Below are positions 11,701 through 23,149 of a stretch of DNA of 64,000 bases, in pieces (within the stretch, counting starts at the first letter, position 1; each line of letters opens with the position of its first letter). Made by a program: the position numbers and the translations under genes. Source of the stretch: Pyxicephalus adspersus (taxonomy: Eukaryota > Chordata > Amphibia > Anura > Pyxicephalidae); the NCBI RefSeq assembly GCF_032062135.1, contig NC_092860.1, forward strand, positions 131,892,947 through 131,956,946, read 5' to 3'. The notes below the pieces were generated by a model that saw nothing but the letters and a program-made list of their open reading frames with translations, searched no databases and had not been told where the DNA came from.

Positions 11701-12900
11701 TAATATGTTTCCCTTGGATTGAGTAAGGGAGGATTAGGACAAACTTGAAGTCTGGTTGTCTGTCTCCCTCACAGGGACAAGCTCTGAACCTGCCTCTCTC
11801 CCTTGCTGTGTAAGTGCTTAGACAATTATTCACTTTTTGTTAGAGATATGGCCCTACACATTCAACTCGGGTTTCTTCAGATGTTCATGGGGGTTCATTG
11901 GGTTGTGGCTAATAGATCTCCTTTTTGATAGGACTTGCCCAGTCCTGGGCCCAGTGCCACTTATGGAGGTGGCATTTTATCCATCACTGTAAGGCCATGT
12001 ACAGACATGTAATAATTGTTGTTGGAAAGGATCTTTAATGATCCTTTCTAACTACAAACAACAGCAAGATGCATGAATGAGTGCTGTACAGACAACACTG
12101 TTCTGCTCCATAGAGATCGTTCGTCGTCCATCGTCCGTGGATCCGCAAAGATGGTCGTTCGGATGATGACGACAAGCACTGTACACAAGCAAGATTCTCA
12201 TCCAATATCGATTATCAGATGAGAACCATTACACATGTGTTTTTCTAGCACATTTGGGTTAACAGTGTTACTTGTTTTTCTCATCTGTTCAATAGTTCTG
12301 TGTTTTTGGTTGACTTAGTGGAAGTTTTATAGAAAACCCAGTATGGGTAGCCACAAATTTTCAAACACTCCTGAAACCTCTTTGCTCTTTGTCTTTAAAT
12401 TTTATGTTTGTAGTCACCAATCCAGATGTTTTGGAGTTCCAAAATTCCTGAGTTTGTTTCAGTAGTCGGTAGGAATATCAATAAAGTATTGGCTTGTATT
12501 GCTCGATATCCTGTGGACCTCAAGGTCCTTTTGTGGACACGTAACAATCCAGAAAAGGTAGTTTAGATGTTTTACCTCTTTCCATGTAAACCTGATGTTT
12601 CTGTGAACATTATTAAATGTTTATGCTTACTAAAAGCTTACATTTTCCAGTATTCTGATGTTGATCCATGCATTATCCACATACCTTAACTAATGACTTG
12701 GGGTTTTAAAGGTCCTTCTGCCTCCGTGTCTGACATTTCAAAGCAGATAGAAATGCTTGGGATAAGATTTTAGGAACTGAAGAGGTGGAGAACGCGATTC
12801 AATAATGGGTCATCATAACGGGGTGAGAAGAACAGGTTTGAGTAATATGTTCACATGGCCAAGCATAGGAGGTATTGAAAATCTTCTAGACTTACATTAA
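11701..12900 (-). pseudogene. Penelope-like element reverse transcriptase remnant
   Basis: Minus-strand translation shows in order: YVDNAWIN at 12660-12683, where the polymerase box is normally YVDD; a downstream frame (about 12520-12620) with NNVHRNIRFTWKE and LNYLFWI, resembling the segment before the family's FLD motif; and CLKICGYPYWVFYK at about 12325-12365, close to the C-terminal CGYPxW motif of Penelope-like reverse transcriptases. A weaker LPYSIQG at about 11720-11740 may match the later IPY motif. At least one stop and one frameshift separate the motifs and the polymerase box reads DN, so it is inactive. A Harbinger-like MITE interrupts it. Any GIY-YIG endonuclease part would fall in the gap. 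The assignment rests on motifs I recognise, not on a search. Confidence 0.55.
11993..12247 (-). mobile_element. Harbinger-like MITE, copy 3, inside the Penelope remnant
   Basis: Reverse orientation. It starts GGCCATGTACAGACATG after TAA (11990-11992). The family hairpin is retained: GTTGTTGGAAAGGATC, a short loop, then GATCCTTTCTAACTAC. The central GC-rich section with the polypyrimidine block has been deleted compared with the 53.2-kb copy, and the right end is diverged. Confidence 0.7.
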
Positions 12901-13925
12901 TGATCAAACTGCTGAAAAGGCTCACAGACAGCCATACCTGGCCATATTGTACTCTATGTGTTTACTGAAACAAATTGTGTTAATGAATACAGCAGCAGTG
13001 GTGGACCCTACCAACAGGAGCATCTGAAGCATGAAAAATACTCCCCCCCCCTTTCTTGATAATGACTTGGTATAACTATTCACACTTAAAATAATGAGTA
13101 TTTTGTACTTTCCATGAGAAAAAAATGTATTTTCTATGTTTTACATGCTTTCATCAAAACCTGGGTGATAAATATTAAGTTCATGTTCCTGTATATGACT
13201 ACTTCCTTTTAACAAGTCAATGTCAGAGTGGATTTCTTTCACTACTATTAAAAAGGCTCCTATAACTTAATATGTTTTATCAGATGGCAACACCGATTTG
13301 TGGCTGCAAATAAAAATTAAAATTAAATTAGAGTAGGAGGGGAGCTATGTTGGGGTCTCTTTTGACAGGTAGTATTGGATCACCCAAGGCGAGGAGTCTA
13401 AATGGCACCGGTCTTCACCAGGGCACTCCACAAGGAATGACGGACTGGTAGCCTTTGTTATGGAGACAGGGGGTGTCCAGCAGGCGATAGAGATAGACCA
13501 TGATGAACAGCTCTGAGCTGGGGGCAGGCAGGTGTGGTCCAAGATTCAAGTGAATCCAAATACAAACGCGGAATACCAAGATAGCTGTTGAAAAGTTGCA
13601 GCACCAGCCACCATTTCTGCTGAGACTATGTACAGGGAAAAATACTCTAATTAATTAATTAATTAATGGAGGTTAAAGGCAGCGTTGGGGGTGTCCCAAG
13701 CAATTTTACTGTGGTCACTTCTTAACTTACTGGCTCCATGTTTTGTTGAAATATGCTCAAACCTAATTTTTTTATAACAAAGATAAAGATATTTACATGC
13801 ATAGGTCTGTGTGCAATCTGTGCTTTGTGAGCAAGCACAACACTTCTCACCTCTGCAGACCCGTAAATATGTCTGCCTGCTGAAATTCATCTTATCTTTT
13901 CATTATATTACCTTTTTACATATGA
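12901..13925. other. No gene recognised
   Basis: This interval contains a short (TTAA)n run at 13648-13666. A 65-codon minus-strand frame at 13345-13542 covers somewhat GC-richer sequence but shows no domain I recognise. Confidence 0.45.
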
Positions 13926-13939
13926 AGGTTATTTTTTTT

Positions 13940-15419
13940 TGGAACCCGGACCTGGTCAATGGCAGAGAGATATCCGTAACCTTGACCACAACCTTTTCTC
14001 AAACTGCCTTGCGTCCCTAGCCCCCGTTGTCTTCAAAATCACCTTCCTAGATGAAGCTGCCACCCAGTTAAACCACTCTCTTTCCTTGGCTTTGGATTGA
14101 GTTGCTCCTGCCACCCTACATTACCCCCACCCTGCCAACCCCAGACCTTGGCACAACAATCACACCAAACAGCTACAAAAGGCTGTTCGTGCAGCTGAGT
14201 GCAAGTGGAGAAAATCTGGCCTCAGTGCTGCTCTCTCTTGGTTTGCTTCCTATCTGTCTAACTGTTCCTTTCAAGTTTCTTTTAATGGTAATTCCTCCAA
14301 TCCCACTCTCCTCCCTGTTGGTGTTCCCCAAGGGTCAGTCCTTGGACTGGTTCTATTTTCTTTGTACACCTCCTCTCTTGGTAGTCTCAAATTTCTCCTT
14401 TGGCTTACAGTACCATCTGTATGCTGATAACACTCAAATCTATCTGTCCACCCCTGACTTGTCTCCCTCAGTCCTGGATAAGGTCTCATGCTGCCTGTCA
14501 GCCATCTCATCATGGATGTCTGACAGATTTCTGAAACCCAACCTGGATAAAACAGAACCCATCATCATCCCCCCCTCAAATTCCAAATCTTCCCCTGAAA
14601 TATATCTAACTGTTAAAAAACACTCCCCTCAGGCACGTTGTCTTCGCGTCACCGTTGACTCGGCCCTCTCATTTACCCCCCATATTCAGAACATTTGCAG
14701 GTCCTGTCACTTTCACCTACGCAACATTTCCAGAATCTGCCCCTACCTGTCCCCTGAGACCACCAAACTCCTTGTACATGCTCTTATCATCTCCCGTCTG
14801 GACTACTACTCCTCTCTAGGATTCCACTAACCCGACTCTCTCCTCTACAATCTATTATGAATGCTGCAGCCAGACTCTGTCATCCATCCCTCCGCTCCTC
14901 TTCTGCTGCATCACTTTATAGTTCTCTCCATTGGCTTCCATTTAACCTTAGAATCAAATTCAAACTTCTGTGCTTTGCCTTCAAATTCCTACACTGTTCC
15001 TTTCCCACTTACCTTTCTGACCTGGTAAAAAAATACTCCTCCATCCACCCTCTCCGCTCCTCCAATGACCTACTACTTTTCTAGAGCTGCCTCAACTCTC
15101 TGGAATGGTCTTCCTTGTCCTATTCGGCTTGCTCCTACTTTCTGCCCATTTAAAAGAACACTCAAGACCCATTTTTTTTCAAACTTGTCTATCCATCTTC
15201 TGTCTTTTAAAACCATCACTACTTCCCACCACTACATATCTCCCATCCTATTGTGTGATACTTCCCCCACCTCCTAGATTTCCTCCTGTATCACGGTCTG
15301 TATTTGTCTGTCAAAAATCCCTATTTAAGATACAGCGCTGCGTAATATGTTGGCGCTATATAAATCTTGTTTATTATTATTAATAATATTCATAATAATC
15401 ATTATAATAATATTATAGG
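13940..15419 (+). pseudogene. Broken L2-clade LINE (reverse transcriptase and 3' end)
   Basis: This is a 5'-truncated non-LTR retrotransposon. About 14000-14215 encodes the linker before the polymerase, including a [18 protein letters not shown] stretch. Sequence then jumps directly to SWFASYLS, so the first polymerase blocks are missing, apparently by internal deletion. GVPQGS lies at 14320-14337 in frame 1. The catalytic box at 14420-14431 is in frame 2 and reads YADN instead of YADD. KPNLDKTE follows. The C-terminal NAAARLCHPSL (from 14857) and SLHWLPFNLRIKFK, then STLWNGLPCP, are in shifted frames. The element ends TTGGCGCTATATAAAT plus a TAA-rich tail (15345-15419). Frameshifts, stops and the changed active site make it non-functional. 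The L2/CR1 group is clear; the exact clade is inferred. Confidence 0.85.
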
Positions 15420-16945
15420 CAAATTCACAAACTACATCCTTTGGACGCAACAGGGCCACACTTCAAGCCTTGTATATTTAATAAGTAGACAGTCACTAAT
15501 CTAAATTAGGAAAACAAAAGCATTTGAATTTACTAAATTTAGCATTTTCTATTGTGGCAAAATTGTGGCAGCAAGTTTATTTCACCAAAATCCCTCTGCT
15601 CATCCCCCAGTGGGCTAACTATTATATATCCCTGTCCACAAAAGGGGGAAATAACAGTTCATACATGAATCAGACTATCATTACAGCAACAAAACTAAAC
15701 TTGGCTGCTTTTCAGTTGCAAGAAAAGATGGTAAAACTCTTTTTTTTGCTACCGCTCTTTAGAAAATAATATTTAGGTTCCCAACTAGAAAAGATATCTT
15801 CTAAAAAAAAAGCAAACCAAATAAATAATCATGAGCTTAGTGCAGCTGATCTTGTATTCCACATATGATTAACTAGTCAAATACATTATTTAAATGTTGT
15901 TGGCATTGTTGTTGCTTTATGTGTGAACTTTATACCAGTGTTTGAGGCTGTTTATGGTATATTTAAGCGAAAAGACAAAACGATTGTATCTGTTTTCATG
16001 TTACATTTTATCCACAGCATTGTGTCCCCATGCTTGTTTTCCTATGCCAAGACACTCAGAATATCTTCCATCTCCCTCCCAGACTCAGAATGTCTGTGCT
16101 GCCAAAACAGAAAGAGCTCCAGGCTTAATTAAGCAAGATAATCCACAATTACATCAGCTCTGGTGCATTTGTGGCCTCTGCTCAGCTGCCAGAGTCTCTG
16201 CTGAAATGCCCACGTGACTCTGAAATGTTACACTCTTACATGCTTAATCAACGGATCATGTAAAAATCCTACAGGCTTACATGTAAAACCTTTTGTGATC
16301 ATGCTTGATATTACATTATCTCTTCTTGTTGGCACTTAAAAAGGCATGCCAGGCTCTTTATCTGTGATGCTTAGAAAACAATTATGATGACATTTCCCAT
16401 ATCAACAACCATATTACCATATAAATATTTCAGAATGTAGTTTTTGAAAAAGCCAGATGTGACCTTAGCCAGCTAGCTCACGGACTAGGAGGATGCAATT
16501 TTCCTTTATTCATACATGTTGTACCATAGTTCATATTATTTTGTTTTTAAGGAATTAAAACTGTTTTAAGGCAGAATTCTACAAATGTGGACTTTAATAT
16601 TTGCTTTCAGCATGAAGTCATTTTACAGTTAAATGTAGAACGTCATTTCACAGATCCTCGTCTCGCCAGTTCACATATAGGAAAAGAATAAACTTCCAAA
16701 CCCCTTTAAATTCATTTGGGTCTGTTGGAGAAAATTGTTAGCGTGGGGTTGTGGGTAGCAAGTCCCTGGCTGTATTTTAGCCTTTAGGACCATCACAGCC
16801 CTACAGCATAAGAGGAATCTGCCATTGAAGGAAACTTTTTATGGCTTGGGAGGCAGTGGTTAGGTAAATCTGTGTATAACATTGTACTAAGTTTGCTGTT
16901 GATATCAACACATCACTAAACCAAAAGCTGAATATATGAAATTAC
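15420..16945. other. No gene recognised; conserved-looking stretch
   Basis: No repeat is recognised. About 16120-16390 has an even composition with words such as TTAATTAAGCAAGATAATCC and CACGTGAC that could be factor sites. Without alignment to another genome this is speculative. Confidence 0.35.
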
Positions 16946-16949
16946 TTAA

Positions 16950-17310
16950 AGCGGACCTATCACCAACATTTTTAATTTACGTAAAAGGGTAGGCAACCCT
17001 TTAACGTAAGGTCAAAATTAACTTTTTAAAACCATTTAAAAACAGTGATCAACAGTGATCAGTGGGTCTTTTTTGAAAAAAAATAGGCTGAAGACCCTCC
17101 CCTCCGTAAAGCCCCCATCACTGCAGTGGTAAAGACAGAACCCAGCACCTCCTGAGATGTATGTATATGTCACACATCCCAGGAGGCTCCTGGCTGCTCC
17201 TTCTATGCATGCCCAATCTTTTTCACTTTTCCTGTAATGGAAAAAATGATGATATCACACATATGCAGTGAGACTAGCACTCCTTTTCCCCATTTACAGT
17301 AGGTACAATT
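16950..17310 (+). mobile_element. TTAA-flanked MITE, AGCGGACCTA variant
   Basis: TTAA (16946-16949) precedes AGCGGACCTATCACC. An imperfect palindrome, AAGGGTAGGCAACCCTTTAA, follows about 35 bp in, at the same place as in the copies at 41.0 and 5.7 kb. The CTCCTGGCTGCTCCTTCTA segment and the 'TATGCATGCC' word are shared with the 41-kb and 5.4-kb copies. The right end is not clearly defined. Confidence 0.5.
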
Positions 17311-17473
17311 ACCCAATCTCATGTCCGTGCAGTGCAAGTTATAGAGCATAAAAAACTTAATTTATTAAATACCATTAAAAACACTAAATGTTTAATAATA
17401 AAAACATTTATAAACGTCATATCATTGGTGATCTCCCTCATGGATACCCATTAACAAAGTATTCTAAGTTTCT

Positions 17474-17506
17474 ACGCGTTTCGCAGAACTTATTACACTT
17501 CTTCAG
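17474..17506 (-). other. Hammerhead-like motif of a retroelement
   Basis: On the minus strand CTGAAGA (17506-17500) is followed 17 bases later by GAAACGCGT (17482-17474). These strings resemble the two conserved core boxes (CUGANGA and GAAA) of hammerhead ribozymes, which are known in Penelope-like elements. Stem II between them pairs poorly here, so this copy is probably inactive. The surrounding repeat family is not identified. Confidence 0.3.
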
Positions 17507-17519
17507 GAAATAGGAGATG

Positions 17520-18790
17520 TACAATCATAAAATGTACATAGTATACATTCTCACCATAAATATACCAGATACATTCAAATCACTGGAACTACAGAAAATA
17601 CAATATTTGTCAACTAATCACATCCATCAAATGTACAACTTACATTAATATCCTGGGTGTGGGCAATGGCATGAAGCCCTTCTCACACAGAATGGTAAAA
17701 AGGACATGCAATGGCATTTTTGTATGGTGGATTAAAATTTGATAGTAAAAAAGTAAAAGTGATAAATTCTTTAAATAATTCATTTCTTACAGCACAGCTA
17801 AAAAGTTCAGACATGGTTTGAACACTGCAGAACTATGCAGAATTATTTTTTTATATAATTTTTAATTTTTCCATTGACTTATTCTTTTCAGTATTGACAC
17901 TTCATTTGACTATACTAAAATAAAGCAAAAATCACTACCCTGGTAATATAATGATATAATTAAACCAGAATTAAAAATAAAATTGTAACATTTAAGATTC
18001 TGCCTGCTGCCGAACGCTCTGCTCTTTAAAGCAAACTCTGCAGATGGGAATATTCTAATATATAAGGAGAGCCCAAGGCTCAGACTTCTCAAGGGAGACA
18101 TGGTTAATTTAGACTGAACTTTCAAATACCCTACAGGTATAGGTTAGAACCTTACATAATCTTTTCAGAGCCTCTGCCTCTGATTATTTCCTTTATTTTA
18201 CTGATTTTTGTTCTGCAAAAAAATGAAAACATTAAAACTTGTCAGTCGTTGTCACTTGACCCGAAAGGAAAACATTCCTTCTCCTGTGTTTTATTATTTA
18301 AAACTGTATGTAAACCCATCTACACCCCTCTAGCGGTACCAGTTGGGATGCCGACACTAAGGAATTCATCCATAAATTGCTGCAATCTAAATAATATAAA
18401 TTGCTTTTTCTTTTTAGGTCATATGAGCAATCTTTTTGTCCTCTGCACTGTCTGGTCTCTGATGAGGCTAAACCACAGCCTGAACTTATGTTAGTTAGAT
18501 AAACTTTTTTAAGCTGCTTAGTTAGGACTAGTGGTTTTTGCAAGCAACTTTTATTTTTTTGTAAAAACTCTTGCAAAAAATGGTTAATATTGGACTAAAT
18601 GAGTCTGTTCATTATCCTTTATTGTAGAAGTGCAACACATGTTTGGTGCCATGTGCAAAATTTGAAAATGCTTGTGCAAGATTTTGTAAGTGGTTTGTGC
18701 AGGTGGTCTCTATACAAACAAAGTGAAAAAGAAAAGAACTGTACTGCAAGAAAGCCGAACCTGAAAAAAAAAAGCCTGTTATCACTCTCG
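17520..18790. other. No gene recognised
   Basis: AT-rich sequence with open frames under 95 codons on both strands. A short segment at 18627-18681 has good splice consensus on both sides and is discussed as a finding. Confidence 0.45.
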
Positions 18791-18797
18791 ACACTTA

Positions 18798-19109
18798 AGC
18801 TACATACACACGTGCAATAATTGTCGTTGGAAAAGGATCTTTCATGACTAAGCACTGCACGATGCATGAACGAGTGCTGCACATACAGCACTGTTCTGCT
18901 CTATGGAGAGGGGAAGGGGAGAACGATGGAGCGGCACCCGCTGCATGCTCCTCTTCTTCATTTTCATTAAGATAGGTCGTCGTCCATCATCCGTGGATCC
19001 GCCAGGACTGTCGCTCGGATGACGGGAGCTGTACACACGTCAGATTCTCGTCCGATATCAGCCCTGAGCCGATTATCGGACGAGATCCTTTGGAGGTGTG
19101 TATGTAGCC
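18798..19109 (-). mobile_element. Harbinger-like MITE, copy 4
   Basis: The element starts AGCTACATACACACG and ends GTGTGTATGTAGCC, with TTA on both sides (18795-18797 and 19110-19112). A 3-bp TTA duplication is typical of PIF/Harbinger elements. The terminal repeats pair over 13 to 14 bp. The partner arm of the internal family hairpin is eroded. It is 312 bp, close to the other full copies, and in reverse orientation. Confidence 0.8.
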
Positions 19110-19112
19110 TTA

Positions 19113-19655
19113 GTGTTTGAAACTGGGTGTTGGGAGGCAGTAAACACAGCGTAAAATACCACTAGTCTGAAATTAGCCTTATTCTGCTATGTTTTATATT
19201 CTAATGGTTTATATAAAATACAGGGTAATTTCAACATGAAACAGTAATACACAGAAATACCAAAATGTGTAATAGGAGGATACAAAGGGGCATAAAGTAG
19301 ATACATTCTAACGACGGGTAGGAGAGAGGAGAACTATGGAAGTGAAGTACTCCAGATGAGACGGCCAGTATGGTGTCTGTGTAACAAAAGGGTACCCAAA
19401 TGAAAAATCACAGTGAAAACTGTCTTGATAGGGAGTTGATAGCTGACAGAAGTGTGGGGGAATGAAAATGTTGCAACCAGGGTGTCTAAGCCTTATTCTA
19501 CTTTATTCAGATGGGTGACAAGGCTGCAAATGCAAGATTAGCTGGCACAATGTTATCACGAAGATTGGGTCCAAGCCACTCGGAGGATTTCAATGTATTT
19601 TTATTGGAAACCTATCATTAAATATATCTTTTGGAGCTACTGACCCTATAAATCA
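19113..19655. other. No gene recognised
   Basis: Intervening sequence with no recognisable repeat or coding signal. Confidence 0.5.
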
Positions 19656-19661
19656 ATGTTC

Positions 19662-19955
19662 TAAAACAGGATTCTCTGGAACCCTAGGATTCTTTCACAA
19701 GTTTGCTAGCTAGGTTGCTTGAGCAATGAGTATATGTGTGCCTCTCAGGTCAGTTTACCCGAAACCAATGATCTTTTTGGATATCTGTAAGGATGACATT
19801 CTTCCTGCTGGCCAACAATGTATGAGATATTCTTGATACAGACCACCACAATAATGTACTGTGAGATGCGGCTATAGTAATTATAGGAGGGGTTTCCTGA
19901 AGACCTGAAAATTATTTCAAGGGTTCCCCATGTTAAAAAAGGCAGGGAAACACTG
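19662..19955 (+). mobile_element. hAT-like MITE of the CAGTGTTTCTCAACC family, copy 1
   Basis: The right end reads GGGAAACACTG, the complement of the CAGTGTTTC start seen at 45271. Internal words (GGTTCCTTGAGC-like, CTCAGGTCAGTTTA, GGCTATCTGTAAGG-like, ACATTCTTCC, TAATGTACTGTG) recur in order at 45.3 and 49.9 kb. The left terminus is diverged, and I could not confirm an 8-bp duplication. Confidence 0.65.
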
Positions 19956-19959
19956 CTTT

Positions 19960-20728
19960 AAACATAAACTCATACAAGTTATTTAGAGAGGAAAAGTAGA
20001 TTACCTTTCAGATTCTAATGCGCTATCATAAATCATTGCGATGTTTAAAATAAAATACTCATTTTTATACTTTTTATACTTTTGTTGTATTTTTTCAACT
20101 CAGCCTCTTTGCAACCACTTTCTGTATTCACATAAACCCCAATATGGCAATTTTCAGGCACAGTTCTTAATGTTCACAAGAGTTGATCATGCCTTGGTAA
20201 TGTTTAATCAGTCACCAAGAACTCATATTCATCGAAGTTATTCTTTAATGCAGCAACAACCTACATTTATCAGTGACCTACAAACTAATGCTGCTATTTA
20301 CATACCGCAACATATCATCTACAGCCCGGATGCTTCAAGATTCATATGTGCTGCTAGGCAAGAAGACTGTTGTCATATTTTACTGCAATTACAACTTTTG
20401 TTTACTCTGTGGCATGATTGACAGTAACTGGTGTGCATAGTTATAGCGAGAAATTGGTATTCAATATTTTCAGCAACAAAGACATTTTAATCAGTGGGTG
20501 GCATGTTGTGCTACAGGGATGCCAAAAGGGGAAACAGAAATAGGCTACGTAGTCTGTGTCCAGGCTTAAAGTGCAAATGTGACCAAGTTCTGTACATTCA
20601 TACATAAATATATTCTGTAGAAATGACTGGCAGTACATGACCTTAAGGCTAGGACATCTAAGGAGACTGCGGTTCAAGCTCGGAAAACATTCAGGACATT
20701 TATTCTGTGTTTGATTGCAGAATTCTGT
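19960..20728. other. No gene recognised
   Basis: This interval holds the longest non-repeat open frame of the window (20041-20421, 126 codons, plus strand). It has a hydrophobic start but no recognisable domain, no supporting codon pattern and no splice context that I could argue for. It is treated as a chance frame. Confidence 0.4.
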
Positions 20729-20800
20729 TATATATATAAATATATATATATAAATATATGTGCGTGTGTGTGTGTGTGTGTTTGTGTGAGTGTGTATGTG
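20729..20800. repeat. Compound AT/GT microsatellite
   Basis: A TATATA/AATATA run is followed by GTGTGT and interrupted GTGTAT repeats. The 150-codon minus-strand frame across it, with threonine-histidine and tyrosine-isoleucine runs, is an artefact of the repeat. Confidence 0.9.
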
Positions 20801-21290
20801 TTCATGCAAGTCTAAAATGATGTTCAAGCTGTGTAGATGGCTATTGGACATTGCAGGAGGCAACCAACAAAACCCAAATCCACCAGCAGCCAATCAAATC
20901 CTCTCACTGAAAGTCAGTCTGAACACCCCATTACAAAACCATCATATGATTAATGGTCAAAGTCAACTAGAATTCTTTAAGTGTTGTGAATGCTAGGAAA
21001 GTAACCATTTTTACTGTCTAGAGAAATTTAATTTTTTTAAATTTTACTAAAGAAGCATTGAAATCTTTCTTTTAACAGGTAACTTCCCTTTGCATCTTCT
21101 TGTCTGCAGTGAATAAACCTCTAGTGTTAACCCCTGAGAGTGCACAGGAAGAAGGGAAGTAAGAAGAGCTGAATAGGTGAGGGGCAAACTTGGAAGACTT
21201 CTGTGTTTTTACAGTAAAGTCTGAGGATTAATTATTCCATAATGCCTGCAACTTTATAGGTCGTGGTTTCTTTTAAATCTCATGTAGTGC
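20801..21290. other. No gene recognised
   Basis: Nothing beyond short open frames. Confidence 0.45.
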
Positions 21291-21296
21291 CTATTA

Positions 21297-21785
21297 CCGT
21301 ATTTTTTGCAGTATAAGACGCACTTTTTCTTCCCCAAAACTGGGGGGGGGGGGAGTTAGTGCGTCCTATACGACAAAGGTGTGATAAAATAACTAAAATA
21401 ATATACTCACCCGATACCCGATCCTGTGTGTGTCTCTGGCTGCAGCAGCGTCTGTCTCCTCTTCTCTCTGGCAGCAGCACGTGTCTTCTCCTGTCTGTAA
21501 AGCAGAGCGAAAGAAGCCGGCACAGCGCCACCTGCTGTTCCCTGTCCTAACTGCCGTACAGTGGAAAAAAAGCACAGAGTGATCAGAAGGGGATTTTGAA
21601 TGACACAGAGTGATCAGAAAGGGAATTTGAAAGGCATAGAGTGATCAGAAGGGGAATACCGGTATGAATGGCACATGAGTGATCAGAAGGGGAATAATCT
21701 TTCAGAATCTTTTTTTCTAGATTTTCCTCCTTTAAAATTGGGTGCGTCTTATATTCCGGAGCGTCTTATAGGGCGAAAAATACGG
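21297..21785. mobile_element. TA-flanked MITE with CCGTATTTTT ends
   Basis: The terminal repeats CCGTATTTTTTGCAGTATAA and the complement of TTATAGGGCGAAAAATACGG lie between TA dinucleotides (21295-21296 and 21786-21787). A TA duplication would fit a Tc1/mariner-type element. The word AAGACGC occurs near both ends and is doubled on the right. A G12 run is at 21342-21353. The interior holds a four-unit minisatellite (see 21573-21700). A truncated second copy is at 46189-46281. Confidence 0.7.
21573..21700 (+). repeat. Internal minisatellite, four GAGTGATCAGAA units
   Basis: Four imperfect copies of about 32 to 38 bp each contain GAGTGATCAGAA followed by a G-rich word and AAT. They lie inside the TA-flanked MITE and probably arose by slippage or unequal exchange. 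Confidence 0.8.
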
Positions 21786-21787
21786 TA

Positions 21788-23130
21788 TTTATTCATTGTG
21801 AATATAGCCTGACTATAGGATCGGTCAGGAGGGCTGCCATTGTTCATCTCTTCTTCTAAAATGCTAGGTGACTGATACTATTCAAAGCTCCTGGCTGGCA
21901 TATTTTGAGTCCCTGACCCAGAAGAAGTACGTAAAAGGCTTCTGTTTTTTTCTCTGACTTTCCTGATTTATAAACTTGCAATGTTTAGTAATCTAGAATG
22001 TATTGAAGTCAACACAACAGGCAACTAACAATTTTTGGTTTATATCTGCGGTAACAGTGCCTGTACCTCTCAAATGACAGGTTTGAATTTTGGCTTAGGT
22101 GCTCCTTTTAATGATTTAATTTATCTAAATATGAAATCTTACATCAGATGACCATGTCTGCACCGTGTTTACCGCTCTGAAAATTCTTCCTCAGTGACCT
22201 ATTAAATATATAATTGTCTTTGACAACTCTACACCTCTCCAAAAACAATCCCGCCACTGGAATCCTCTGCAACTTCCTAAATTGGCAGCGAGGTTAATGT
22301 AAATGTATTCTTGTGTCTGGCATTGGCAGCTGGGATAATATAGATTTAATTTGTTCCAAGAAGATGTATTGTGGATGGAGTTCTCTCACATCCTGTGTGT
22401 CAGACATTTGTATTGTTTCTCACTGTCACCAAGCATAATTCATCTTCTTTTCTAATGTAGAGAGATTTTACCACTTAATTAATAAACAAACAGAGACAAA
22501 TGAAGCAAATATAATGTCGCATTACAGTGTTCTCCTAACCAGATTTATTAATGAACAGCCCAAAGCAACAGTAAACACTGCATGTGTACAACATCGAAAA
22601 GTCCACCAAATCTACATTTAGGTTGAGTTTCATATCCTTCATTGTTGTTTTGTGCTCTGAATTTGGGTAGATTGGATTTGGTTTGGTTCCAATAGAACCA
22701 TATATTCCCTTTGTTTGAATTACCTTTAGATTATTTGTGCACTGCTGCCTTATTGGTTATTTGTAGGGATTCACGACAGCGCCAAACGACTGATAACAAT
22801 TGGCTGTAAGGAATACGGTGGTGAGAATTCTCTAAAGCCAACCAACCAATGTGAATGCTCACCACCATATATCTGAACAATGCATTTACTGCCAGTTGTG
22901 TGCAGTGGATACACGTAATAGTGAATGGGTTCTTTGGCTGGTGGTGTCAGGGGTGATCCCACCATCTGATGACGTCTTGCCATTGAGAATTCCAACTTAT
23001 GATCAGTCATTAGAAAGCATAGTAGGCTGTAAAGAGATCCTACTTTTCTTGGTCTATGTTTCAAAAAACAGTAATCTAATAATATTCTGATTGAAAAAAA
23101 ATTAAACATGGCCAGTGAAATTACCTTAAA
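21788..23130. other. No gene recognised; conserved-looking stretch
   Basis: About 22250-22580 is even in composition and lacks repeats. The 149-codon minus-strand frame at 22771-23220 runs into an L2 tail and is judged spurious. Confidence 0.35.
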
Positions 23131-23149
23131 ATGGTCATAGCAGGTATCA

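Noticed and set aside
10691..11833. Open frames of 334 to 375 codons on both strands
   Set aside because: They consist of translated N from the assembly gap.
20041..20421. 126-codon plus-strand open frame with a hydrophobic start
   Set aside because: No domain, no splice support and AT-rich composition; length is within chance for 64 kb in six frames.
20441..20893. 150-codon minus-strand open frame
   Set aside because: It crosses the AT/GT microsatellite, giving runs of histidine-threonine and tyrosine-isoleucine; no domain is seen.
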